From an uncultured Bacteroidales bacterium (GTDB lineage Bacteria > Bacteroidota > Bacteroidia > Bacteroidales > Paludibacteraceae), in NCBI GenBank assembly GCA_937916355.1, contig CALFTM010000063.1:1-23178 (forward strand): a DNA stretch of 23,178 nucleotides, read 5' to 3'. Position 1 is the stretch's first letter. Every line of letters begins with the position of its first letter. The position numbers were made by a program, and so were the translations under genes. A model generated the notes under the pieces. That model saw nothing but the letters and a program-made list of their open reading frames with translations. It ran no database searches and had not been told where the DNA came from. Below are positions 1 through 6,643 of the stretch, piece by piece.

Positions 1-2
1 CC

Positions 3-65
3 GTCCAAGAGGAGCCGGAGTGGATCGAACATGACGGGAAAAGGATTTATGAAGCCATAATATAG
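3..65 (+). CDS. C-terminal tail of an unidentified protein (partial, cut by window start)
   Basis: Frame 3 is open from the window edge and ends at TAG 63-65. It reads as an acidic/basic tail (VQEEPEWIEHDGKRIYEAII) with an ordinary protein-like composition. The other two + frames stop within the same stretch or give an unlikely Ser/Arg/Gly-rich peptide. Only 20 residues are visible, so no family is assigned. It runs convergently towards the penicillin-binding protein gene, and a hairpin followed by a T run lies between the two stops, as expected for the end of a real gene. Confidence 0.4.
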   Translation, partial: VQEEPEWIEHDGKRIYEAII

Positions 66-70
66 AGACC

Positions 71-123
71 AACAGAGACGTAGGAAGACACGTACACTTC
101 CCTCTGTTGAGCCGCCCTTTTTT
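71..123 (+). terminator. Possible intrinsic terminator between convergent genes
   Basis: AACAGAG (71-77) pairs with CTCTGTT (102-108), and an inner GAAG/CTTC can pair within it. A short GC-rich spacer and a run of six T (118-123) follow. The stem is interrupted, so strength is uncertain. It lies where the + strand gene ending at 65 should terminate. Confidence 0.4.
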
Positions 124-153
124 CAGAGAGGTTCTACAAGGAGACTTCGTTAA

Positions 154-2517
154 CTAACGGCTGTTTCTACGTCTTTCCCTCCTCTCACGACGTTTTTCTC
201 TTCTGCTTTTATTGCTTCTCTTAGTGGTGTCGGCGTTTAGGCTATCCTTTCCATCCCTACCAAATAGTTTTTTCCAAAAGTTTACGAAACCTTCTCCGGC
301 GTTCTTTTTCTCAAATTCGTCGCAATTATATATTTTCGAGATTTCCTGAATCGGTTCACCAAATAGTCCTTGGTAGCGAGTCAGTCTCTTGTCTGCCATA
401 ACCCTTGCCATAAAATCTCCAAAGACAGGAAGCGCAGTCTGACTTCCTTGCCCATAAGTTCCATTTCGGAAATGGATACAACGATACTCTCCACCAACCC
501 AAACACCACCAACCAACTTAGGGGAGATGCCCATGTACCAAGCATCAGAATAATTTGATGATGTTCCGGTTTTCCCTCCATATTCTGTATTTTTGAAAAT
601 CGGGAATTTTTTCAAACGTTGAGAAGTTCCATTCTCATCGCGTAATCCCTCTTGCAACATATCACGCATGATAAATGCGGTTTCGTAGTCTAAAACTTGT
701 TCGGCTTCCCCTTTGTTTTCGTAGAGAACATTTCCCTCTCTATCTTCGATTCGAGTAACCAATACCGGCAGAGGTCTCTTACCCTCATTTACAATTGTAG
801 AGTAAGCGGTGACCATATCCAACAAAGAGACATCTTCTGCACCCAATCCGATTGACGGAATCGGACGCAGCGGACTTCTAATACCCATTAATTTTGCTAA
901 GTTGACGATACTATCCGGGGTACATTCTCTTGTGAGTTGTACTGCAATGCTATTAATAGAACGTGCAAATGCCGATTTAAGGGTCATCTCCTCATCCGAG
1001 AAGATTCGGTTGGCATTCTGAGGATTCCATAATTTCATTTCATCCTCTTCCTTAACCAGCCAATTGATGGCACTATCTACACGAGTGTCACAACTGCAAA
1101 GTCCTTTCCGAATCGCTTCGGTATAAATGAATAGTTTGAATGTAGAGCCGGGTTGCCTTTGAGCCACCACCTTATCATATTGCCAATAGTTAAAATCAAT
1201 ATCACCCACCCACGCTTTCACCTTACCAGTTTGAGGTTCCATCGCAACAAATCCACAATGCAGAAAGCGCAATGTGTATTTTAGAGAATCGATTGAACTC
1301 ATAAACGTATCTTTTAGCCCAACCTGATAATCAACAACCTTTGTCAAGTGAGGTCGATTAAGTGTCGCATACACAGAATCTACATTCCCATTAAATCGCT
1401 CAGACAAACGCTTAAATTCGGGCATTTTTTTGATTCGTTCTTCGATGAATCCATGCAATTCATTTTGATTTTCATCGCGCCATGGATTTTTCTCTCCCCA
1501 ATGCGCGTTGAAATTTTTTTGCACGATTTTCATTTGGGCTTTCACCGCCTCTTCCGCATGTTTTTGCATACGAGAATCAATAGAGGTGTAGATTTTCAAA
1601 CCATCACGATAAAGATCTCTGTTATTCTTTTCGCACCATGATTGCATTTCGTTAAAGACCGCCTCCCTGAAATAGAGTGCGATTCCACGATTATCAGAAC
1701 TATTGTTTAAATGCAACACCAAAGGTTGATTGCAAAGAGAATCGCACACCATTTTATTGAAGAGACCTTCGTTGTGCAAATTGGTCAGAATGTCATTTCG
1801 CCTTTTCTTGTTATTTTCCGGATTCCTGATTGGGTTGTAGTAGGTAGTTGCTTTTAGTATCCCGACAAGAGTTGCCGATTGTTCGTATGTGAGTTTTTCA
1901 GGTGTTTGGTTGAAGTAACTTTTTGCCGCAGCCTTAATTCCGTAGGAGTGATTTCCGAAATAGACTGTATTCACATACATTTCAAGGATTTCATCTTTTG
2001 AGTAGATTTTCTCCAACTCCATGGCACCCTTCCACTCCTTCACCTTTACGATGAACGTTTTTATTCCCGGTATTTTACAAAACAATCCATCGGAAAACTC
2101 GGTACGAGTCTTGAATAAATTCTTCACCAATTGCTGGGTAATAGTACTCGCCCCCCTTGCATCACCGAACAAAGCATCTTTAAAAGCACCTAAAACCCCT
2201 CTGAAATCCACTCCGTTATGTTCGTAAAAACGCTTATCTTCCGTCTCAATTAAAGTTTGGATAAAAGCTTGGGAAATCTCACCCAATTTTACGGAAGAAC
2301 GATTTTCCACAAAATACTTTCCGATCAAAACGCCATCATCGCTATAGATTTCAGAAGCCTCCATATTGATGGGGTTCATCAACTGCTCCTTTGTAGGAGA
2401 ATCACCGAATAAATTCAAAAAATTATGGTTGATGGCAACGATAAAAAGGTACAGACCAAATATTATTGAGACGAATCCGATTCCGATTTTAATTAAAAGA
2501 TTTTTATATGTTGACAT
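154..2517 (-). CDS. mrcA: Class A penicillin-binding protein 1A (bifunctional transglycosylase/transpeptidase)
   Basis: This is a 787-residue bifunctional peptidoglycan synthase. It polymerises lipid II through its GT51 domain and cross-links stem peptides through its transpeptidase domain, on the periplasmic face of the inner membrane. One N-terminal membrane anchor lies at about residues 9-29. The GT51 motifs are present: EDKRFYEHNG with catalytic E93, GASTITQQ at 122-129, and the downstream helix with MYVNTVYFG. The transpeptidase triad is complete: SxxK at S458-K461 (GSTFK), SxN at S520-N522 and KTG at 649-651. The C-terminus is a strongly basic Arg/Lys tail, common but variable in Bacteroidota homologues. 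The start ATG at 2517 directly precedes the anchor helix. The gene stands alone: the next gene on this strand ends 500 bp upstream. The symbol mrcA (ponA) is by family; other class A paralogues cannot be excluded. Confidence 0.95.
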   Translation of the reverse strand: MSTYKNLLIKIGIGFVSIIFGLYLFIVAINHNFLNLFGDSPTKEQLMNPINMEASEIYSDDGVLIGKYFVENRSSVKLGEISQAFIQTLIETEDKRFYEHNGVDFRGVLGAFKDALFGDARGASTITQQLVKNLFKTRTEFSDGLFCKIPGIKTFIVKVKEWKGAMELEKIYSKDEILEMYVNTVYFGNHSYGIKAAAKSYFNQTPEKLTYEQSATLVGILKATTYYNPIRNPENNKKRRNDILTNLHNEGLFNKMVCDSLCNQPLVLHLNNSSDNRGIALYFREAVFNEMQSWCEKNNRDLYRDGLKIYTSIDSRMQKHAEEAVKAQMKIVQKNFNAHWGEKNPWRDENQNELHGFIEERIKKMPEFKRLSERFNGNVDSVYATLNRPHLTKVVDYQVGLKDTFMSSIDSLKYTLRFLHCGFVAMEPQTGKVKAWVGDIDFNYWQYDKVVAQRQPGSTFKLFIYTEAIRKGLCSCDTRVDSAINWLVKEEDEMKLWNPQNANRIFSDEEMTLKSAFARSINSIAVQLTRECTPDSIVNLAKLMGIRSPLRPIPSIGLGAEDVSLLDMVTAYSTIVNEGKRPLPVLVTRIEDREGNVLYENKGEAEQVLDYETAFIMRDMLQEGLRDENGTSQRLKKFPIFKNTEYGGKTGTSSNYSDAWYMGISPKLVGGVWVGGEYRCIHFRNGTYGQGSQTALPVFGDFMARVMADKRLTRYQGLFGEPIQEISKIYNCDEFEKKNAGEGFVNFWKKLFGRDGKDSLNADTTKRSNKSRREKRRERRERRRNSR

Positions 2518-2552
2518 AAGTTAGCATCCAAAAAGATTAAAATTTCAAGTTA

Positions 2553-2560
2553 CAAAAATA
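2553..2560 (-). promoter_or_regulatory. Possible -7 promoter box for the penicillin-binding protein gene
   Basis: Read on the minus strand the bases are TATTTTTG, matching the Bacteroidota TAnnTTTG box, about 36 bases before the start codon at 2517. No TTTG is found at the usual -33 distance; the nearest (2598-2595) is too far. Treat as weak. Confidence 0.3.
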
Positions 2561-2730
2561 ATGAAGATTTCATTATAAATGGTAAGATTTTTAGCAAAAC
2601 ATTGAATTCGCATGAAAAAGCACAAGTTTAAAATTGGCATTGGAATATCCAAGGGCGACTTCTATAAATTATGAGACCCGAAACACACATTTATACAAAT
2701 CACTCAATTTCAAACATTTACAAAAACAGC

Positions 2731-2996
2731 AAAATTATTCACCGTCCACAACTGCAAAAAATATTGAGTTATGGACGGCAAATAAAATTATTCACCGTCC
2801 ACAACTACAAAAAAAATGGAGTTATGGACACCAAATAAAATTATTCATCGTCCACAACTACAAAAAAATGGAGTTATGGACACCAAATAAAATTATTCAT
2901 CGTCCACAACTCGAAAAAAAATGGAGTTATGGACGGCAAATAAAATTATTCACCGTCCACAACTCGAAAAAATATTGAGTTATGGACGGTGAATAA
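2731..2996. repeat. Five tandem 52-53 bp units, each able to fold into a hairpin
   Basis: The units lie at 2731-2783, 2784-2836, 2837-2888, 2889-2941 and 2942-2994, plus two bases that close the last stem. Each contains a left arm ending GTCCACAACT, an A-rich loop and a right arm beginning AGTTATGGAC. The unit nearest the cassette has 20-base arms (2946-2965 and 2977-2996). Their single mismatch is C/A in + strand RNA but becomes a U-G pair in minus-strand RNA, the strand on which the upstream cassette is transcribed. The right arm of one unit can also pair with the left arm of the next in units 1-2 and 4-5 (GGACGG with CCGTCC). The rest of this gene-free stretch (2518-2730 and 2997-3017) holds only the possible promoter at 2553-2560. 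Confidence 0.9.
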
Positions 2997-3017
2997 ATCG
3001 TCTATCAATCTTTTTCC

Positions 3018-3770
3018 TTAAAATTTCATCGTATATTCAAAGAGATATTTTTCTTTTTTTGATACTACCTCTTTAAAACTACCAGCAACATTAAAAGCCC
3101 CTACTGCACTTAACCTGATAGCCAAGTCAAAAATATCATTACACTCTTTTGTAACTTCTATTTTATAAATCCGAGATATAGATTTATTCGGATGATCCGG
3201 AGATCTACTTTCTAACAATTCGATTACATCAGGATCATTTTTCAAACCATACTCTTCTGCAATTTCTTCCGCCCTTTTCTTATCAGTTTCTCCTCCCTCA
3301 TATTCAAACTCACGTTCAATTGATTTAGCCAATTTTTCCTCACGCTCTTTTCTCGCCTTTGCATCTAAATCTACACCCTCTATTTTCACATTTAGATCTC
3401 CATTGCATGTACGTTTCTCTTCACTTTCAAATTTAACCTTTGAGTAAAACTTTTTTATGCCCAGAAAAGATGCGATTCTACGCATCGCATAATCCTTATC
3501 TTTATCCATCCTTTCTTGAAAATCCTCTGCCTTAACATACTCATCTTTCTTATAAGGATGTTGAATGAACACCATTCCTTCTTCTGGAGAACTACCCTTT
3601 AAGCTTTCTGTTAATTGACTGCAGCCTAGAGCCTTATCAATCGGAAGTATTTGAAAATTTTCTGTCCCTAACTCTCTAAACCTTTTTAATCCAGGATCTC
3701 CAGACCATTCCCAATTTCTTCCACGTTCTTCTGTCTCGACTAAAACGATTTTTTTTGTTAATTTTTCCAT
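3018..3770 (-). CDS. Unknown soluble protein, third gene of the GTPase cassette
   Basis: This 250-residue charged protein has no signal peptide and no membrane segment, so it is predicted cytosolic. I do not recognise its family. The N-terminal part (residues 1-75) has alternating hydrophobic strands, including KKIVLVETEERGR and GMVFIQHPYKK, and could be a small alpha/beta domain. The middle (about 130-185) is Lys/Glu-rich and probably helical. The C-terminal part ends in a strand-like stretch. It starts 29 bases after the preceding cassette gene, with an AT-rich leader and no Shine-Dalgarno site. The tandem hairpin array follows its stop within about 25 bases and may end the transcript. Being last and soluble it could be the output component of the cassette, but that is inference. 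No nuclease, protease or NAD-consuming motif was seen. Confidence 0.8.
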   Translation of the reverse strand: MEKLTKKIVLVETEERGRNWEWSGDPGLKRFRELGTENFQILPIDKALGCSQLTESLKGSSPEEGMVFIQHPYKKDEYVKAEDFQERMDKDKDYAMRRIASFLGIKKFYSKVKFESEEKRTCNGDLNVKIEGVDLDAKARKEREEKLAKSIEREFEYEGGETDKKRAEEIAEEYGLKNDPDVIELLESRSPDHPNKSISRIYKIEVTKECNDIFDLAIRLSAVGAFNVAGSFKEVVSKKEKYLFEYTMKF

Positions 3771-3799
3771 ATAAAAATTTTATTTAATGAATTACTTTT

Positions 3800-4405
3800 T
3801 TATTCACCTTTCTCAATATAAACCTCCACATTTTCACCATCACGAGGCTCTTCAACACTATCTTTCATCATGTGGGAGATTAAAATTCCAAGCAGAATAC
3901 TACTTACAATTACAAGAATTATGCCCAATCTTTTCTTTTTCTTCTTCTTATTTTCTTCCACAGACTCCATTGCTCTCCTAATCTCCTCTTCATTTAATTC
4001 TCTTTTAAATGCAGAAGCATAATCACGCAAAGTTTTAATCACATCTTCTAATGAAGAATAATTTTTAGAATAAAACATATAGGCCATTCTCCTTCCGATG
4101 CTATCCTTGTCCAAAAAATTTGACCTTAAGAAGAATGACTTATCCTTTTTTTTCCACCAATTCTTCTGTTTCCCTAAAGAAATAAAAACAAGATCTTTCA
4201 AATCTTCAGGGAGACCCTCTTCACATTCATACCTCTTTGATAAATCAGAAAACTCACCTCCAACCTTAAAAACATTTCCTGATTCATCAAACTCATAGTT
4301 TTTTCCGTCTATTCCAACAGAACACTTTTCTCCTCCATTATTCTGGGTGAAAAAAATGTTTTCTTTATAAAACTCTTCTTTTTTGTTTTCTTTATTATTT
4401 TTCAT
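3800..4405 (-). CDS. Unknown C-terminally membrane-anchored protein, second gene of the GTPase cassette
   Basis: This is a 201-residue protein of unrecognised family. Residues 1-159 are polar and lysine-rich, ending in a KKKKKKR run. One strong hydrophobic helix follows (about 160-180, LGIILVIVSSILLGILISHMM) and then a short acidic tail. The positive-inside rule puts the N-terminal domain in the cytoplasm and the tail outside. The region around residues 105-150 (MAYMFYSKNYSSLEDVIKTL, then ELNEEEIRRAMESVEE) looks helical and might be an interaction domain. The start lies 13 bases after the GTPase stop. It is preceded by a strong AAAGGGAGG Shine-Dalgarno sequence, which fixes the start and is unusual among the A-rich leaders of its neighbours. 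It most likely sits at the membrane with the GTPase. No enzyme motif is visible. Confidence 0.8.
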   Translation of the reverse strand: MKNNKENKKEEFYKENIFFTQNNGGEKCSVGIDGKNYEFDESGNVFKVGGEFSDLSKRYECEEGLPEDLKDLVFISLGKQKNWWKKKDKSFFLRSNFLDKDSIGRRMAYMFYSKNYSSLEDVIKTLRDYASAFKRELNEEEIRRAMESVEENKKKKKKRLGIILVIVSSILLGILISHMMKDSVEEPRDGENVEVYIEKGE

Positions 4406-4418
4406 AAAAATCCTCCCT

Positions 4419-5099
4419 TTATTTTAAAACTTTTTTGAAAATTCCTTCTACTTGTTTTTTATCTCTGACATCTATCACGTCAAAATTCCACTTCACCAAT
4501 TCTGAATAGGGTTTATTTTTCAACTTATCCTGCACGTCTGCTATTGCCTTTTCCTTTTTATAAGACTTTAATTCGTCAAAATGAGAACCTATACAAATAT
4601 GTTTATTTTCTTTTTTATTTTCTTTCAAAAGTCTCCACACATCATCCATATTAGAATTAGTGTCTTTTTCATATTCTGGTTCAGTAAGATACCTGTTCAC
4701 ATCAAAAATAAAAACTATAATATCTTTTCCTTTCACCAAATCCCCCCAATTAGACTTTTGTCCTTCATTTCCTCCCCAATCCTCTCCTTTCTTTATTTTG
4801 TAAGTTTTTCCATTACACTCATAATCAAACTCTGGGATATCATTCTTATTAGTTTGTATAGAAGGACAAATACCTTTACCTTGCAAGGTGTAGTACAACT
4901 GTGTTTTCCCCACTCCTGGATCTCCTAAAACCGCTATGGATGTTCCTGAAAGCACTTTCCAAAGCATGCCGAAACCGAGAAAAGCAAAGAGAGGAAGGAG
5001 AATCCACACAGGAGGAAAAATCGCCTTATAGACCACAACCTCAGAATTGTCAGACAAAACTGTCATCATACAACTTAAAATCAAATTAAAATTCATCAT
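4419..5099 (-). CDS. Membrane-anchored Arf/SRbeta-like small GTPase, first gene of the cassette
   Basis: This is a P-loop GTPase with an N-terminal membrane helix (about residues 27-47). G1 is GDPGVGKT at 59-66. G3 is DWGG at 107-110 followed by NEG, resembling the WDxGGQ switch II of Arf and SRbeta proteins. A hydrophobic strand, VFIFDVNRY, follows. The G4 position reads SHFD at 172-175 in place of NKxD, so guanine specificity is probable, not certain. Chosen start: the reading frame is open to 5303, but bases 5186-5366 fold as a structured RNA and a terminator ends at 5152. The first methionines after that are at 5099 and 5096 (MMNFN), giving 226 residues; 5069 is an alternative. The gene is AT-rich, unlike flanking genes, and heads a tight three-gene unit. 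The topology (helix, then a GTPase facing the cytoplasm) is that of SRbeta, but no signal-recognition role is implied. Confidence 0.8.
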   Translation of the reverse strand: MMNFNLILSCMMTVLSDNSEVVVYKAIFPPVWILLPLFAFLGFGMLWKVLSGTSIAVLGDPGVGKTQLYYTLQGKGICPSIQTNKNDIPEFDYECNGKTYKIKKGEDWGGNEGQKSNWGDLVKGKDIIVFIFDVNRYLTEPEYEKDTNSNMDDVWRLLKENKKENKHICIGSHFDELKSYKKEKAIADVQDKLKNKPYSELVKWNFDVIDVRDKKQVEGIFKKVLK

Positions 5100-5151
5100 A
5101 ACACAAAAAAATTTCCCCCGTCCGCAAGCCCCAACAGACAAACACACATAT

Positions 5152-5189
5152 AAACAAAAAGGACGTGAGACTTGTTTCGCCTTACGTCC
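5152..5189 (-). terminator. Intrinsic terminator of the 6S-like RNA
   Basis: On the minus strand GGACGTAAG (5189-5181) pairs with CTCACGTCC (5169-5161), nine pairs with one mismatch. TTTTTGTTT (5160-5152) follows. It sits immediately after the rod-shaped RNA and before the GTPase start, so it separates the RNA gene from the cassette unless there is read-through. The first four bases can also pair with the 5' end of the RNA (5364-5361). Confidence 0.75.
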
Positions 5190-5366
5190 ATATTCTATAG
5201 GTATCGCCAAACACCCCAACAACTGAACATAGAATAGAAACAATACCCCACGCCCAATTTGTATATGATTTTGGCTTCTCAGCCCATCATAAACAAAAAG
5301 CATAGGACATTCTTCTGCTCGGAGTCCGTTGTTGTAAAATTTGGCGAATTTTATAGAATAGGACCT
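5186..5366 (-). ncRNA. ssrS: Probable 6S RNA (RNA polymerase-binding regulatory RNA)
   Basis: The minus-strand transcript folds into one long rod of about 180 nt. Pairs, 5' to 3', are: 5364-5353 with 5198-5186 (GUCCUAUUCUAU, one bulge); 5347-5340 with 5211-5204 (UCGCCAAA/UUUGGCGA); 5334-5328 with 5223-5217 (CAACAAC/GUUGUUG); a large open bubble (5327-5312 and 5241-5224); 5311-5300 with 5253-5242 (12 pairs with several G-U); then UUUGU/ACAAA, AUGAU/AUCAU and GGCU-GAGA-AGCC at the tip. A closing stem, a central single-stranded bubble and an apical stem are the known architecture of 6S RNA, which mimics open promoter DNA and holds housekeeping RNA polymerase in stationary phase. The length matches the family. 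A -7-like box lies just upstream and a terminator just downstream. The call rests on fold and size; an unrelated structured RNA is the alternative. Confidence 0.72.
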
Positions 5367-5370
5367 ATCG

Positions 5371-5378
5371 CAAAAATG
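5371..5378 (-). promoter_or_regulatory. -7-like promoter box for the 6S-like RNA
   Basis: The minus strand reads CATTTTTG, one base off TAnnTTTG, about 5-7 bases before the 5' end predicted from the RNA fold (5364-5366). A TTTG at 5408-5405 is the nearest -33 candidate, but the 26-base spacing is longer than usual. Confidence 0.4.
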
Positions 5379-5633
5379 CCTTCTTGATCCCTCGGTTTTC
5401 TCCCCAAAGGATATTCAAAAATATACTTTTTAATTTTTTTTCACAAATTCCAATCCTACTTATTTTTCACATTTACACATCCCCACCTCCTTCTTCCGCT
5501 TGTGCGAACCATTTCTCCTCAATGAGATGCGCCTCATGACAACGCACATCAAAATCACTCCGACTCAATTTGTGAAAATCATCTACACATCAAAAATTTA
5601 AGTGGTTTACGCTCTTCGTCTTACAAATTTTTC

Positions 5634-5641
5634 TATATTTG
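5634..5641 (+). promoter_or_regulatory. -7 promoter box for the plug-domain protein gene
   Basis: TATATTTG matches TAnnTTTG exactly, 93 bases before the ATG at 5735; no clear TTTG lies at the -33 position. A perfect small hairpin TTGCG-TAAA-CGCAA (5642-5655) follows at the expected transcription start, and another, GGTTC-GTTT-GAACC (5695-5708), lies in the leader. Either could be an operator or leader structure. In the rest of the gene-free stretch (5379-5633) I see only a weak stem, ATGAG/CTCAT (5522-5537), and no supportable gene. Confidence 0.45.
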
Positions 5642-5734
5642 TTGCGTAAACGCAAATCCGACAAGATTTTGCATAAATTGTGTGTGTGATGGAAGGTTCG
5701 TTTGAACCCATGTTAAACCAAAAAAGGAACGAGA

Positions 5735-6472
5735 ATGAAAGTAAATTTAAAAAAGAGAGGTCTGTTATGCGCCATCTCGTTGTTCGTTTTTATTTCACCC
5801 CTGATGTCTCAATCAATCAGCGGTGTGATAGACGGTGATGTCGACAAAAAGAGTATCAGAGTTTCAACCAACTCTTCTCCTGAACTGAAGAAGACAAGTA
5901 AGCGAGGTACTTTTTCGTTTAAAAAAGCAGACTTGTACAAAGACACCCTATTCTTTTACGAGAATGAAAATGCGGCACCCTACTACTTTTCATTGGGCGG
6001 ACTGGACGACATTAAAATATATGTGAAGGACTCCGTCATCACCGCAAAGATGAAGAAACGAATGCCTGAGATTTCAACCTTTTACGGAGGAAACATCATC
6101 ACCCAAGAAGATCTTTTGGCAACCGGAGAGATGACCGCATTGGCTGCTGTTTACAGGAAATTTCCTTCAAATTCTAAAACCACTTTCAACGGTAACACCT
6201 CCCCTGTCTATTTCGTCGATGGCGTGGAAACGATGGACGTGTCCGGAATCCCCGTGATGGAGGTCGCCTACATCGAGTATGTGAAACCGACCAACCCCGC
6301 CTGCGCATCGTTGGGTATGCGTGGAGGAAACGGCATCATATTGTTTACAACCAAAACGAAATATGAATCATCCCTCTCTAAAGAATACTTCCAACCAGAA
6401 AGGGAGATAAACATCATACGAAAGTTTGATGCCGCAAGCGAACTAAAAAAATATTCAACGATAACAAAATAA
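5735..6472 (+). CDS. Secreted stand-alone TonB-receptor plug-like protein
   Basis: This 245-residue exported protein begins with a signal peptide (MKVNLKKRGLLCAISLFVFI, cleavage near residue 25). Residues 28-100 look like a short carboxypeptidase-regulatory-type beta domain (ISGVIDGD... SKRGTFSF). Residues about 112-208 resemble the plug of SusC/TonB-dependent receptors: ITQEDLLAT, then PVYFVDGVETMD, VAYIEYVKP and RGGNGIILFTTK, which parallel the family's VDGVP, IESIEVLKD and ANGVILITTK. No beta-barrel follows; the protein ends within about 40 residues. It therefore cannot be a transport channel by itself and may act as a periplasmic adaptor or a relic of a receptor. A perfect terminator follows, so it is a single-gene unit. 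Confidence is high for an exported plug-like fold and low for role. Confidence 0.8.
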   Translation: MKVNLKKRGLLCAISLFVFISPLMSQSISGVIDGDVDKKSIRVSTNSSPELKKTSKRGTFSFKKADLYKDTLFFYENENAAPYYFSLGGLDDIKIYVKDSVITAKMKKRMPEISTFYGGNIITQEDLLATGEMTALAAVYRKFPSNSKTTFNGNTSPVYFVDGVETMDVSGIPVMEVAYIEYVKPTNPACASLGMRGGNGIILFTTKTKYESSLSKEYFQPEREINIIRKFDAASELKKYSTITK

Positions 6473-6515
6473 CTAATAGTTGGTTTATAGGTTTGTTCTC
6501 GAAGATTCTAAAATA

Positions 6516-6560
6516 CCCTAACGAAGATTCTTTTTATCGTCTTCGTTAGAGTGTTTTTTG
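6516..6560 (+). terminator. Intrinsic terminator after the plug-domain protein gene
   Basis: CTAACGAAGA (6518-6527) pairs perfectly with TCTTCGTTAG (6540-6549) across a 12-base loop, followed by a run of six T (6554-6559). Confidence 0.9.
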
Positions 6561-6585
6561 TCAAAATAATAAAAAAAAAAACAGA

Positions 6586-6619
6586 TTTGCATTTTCTTTG
6601 CATTTTTATTATATATTTG
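6586..6619 (+). promoter_or_regulatory. Promoter of the two-gene membrane-protein operon
   Basis: TTTG (6586-6589), a 22-base spacer and TATATTTG (6612-6619) match the Bacteroidota promoter form, with transcription expected near 6625, about 20 bases before the ATG at 6644. Confidence 0.65.
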
Positions 6620-6643
6620 CGTCCATATTTTATCTGATTCTAC

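Noticed and set aside
2634..2978. Open + strand frame of 114 codons
   Set aside because: It is made almost wholly of translated copies of the tandem hairpin units, has no ribosome site, and its peptide repeats only because the DNA repeats.
2731..2996. CRISPR-like array
   Set aside because: The whole 53-bp unit is conserved, with no unique spacers alternating with constant repeats, and no cas genes are nearby.
5100..5303. N-terminal extension of the GTPase to the ATG at 5303
   Set aside because: This part overlaps the 6S-like RNA and crosses its terminator; the codons look like translated RNA structure, and a membrane anchor typical of the family starts only after 5099.
5461..5580. Possible second small RNA upstream of the plug-protein gene (ATGAG/CTCAT stem)
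   Set aside because: There is only one short stem, with no promoter or terminator to frame a transcript.
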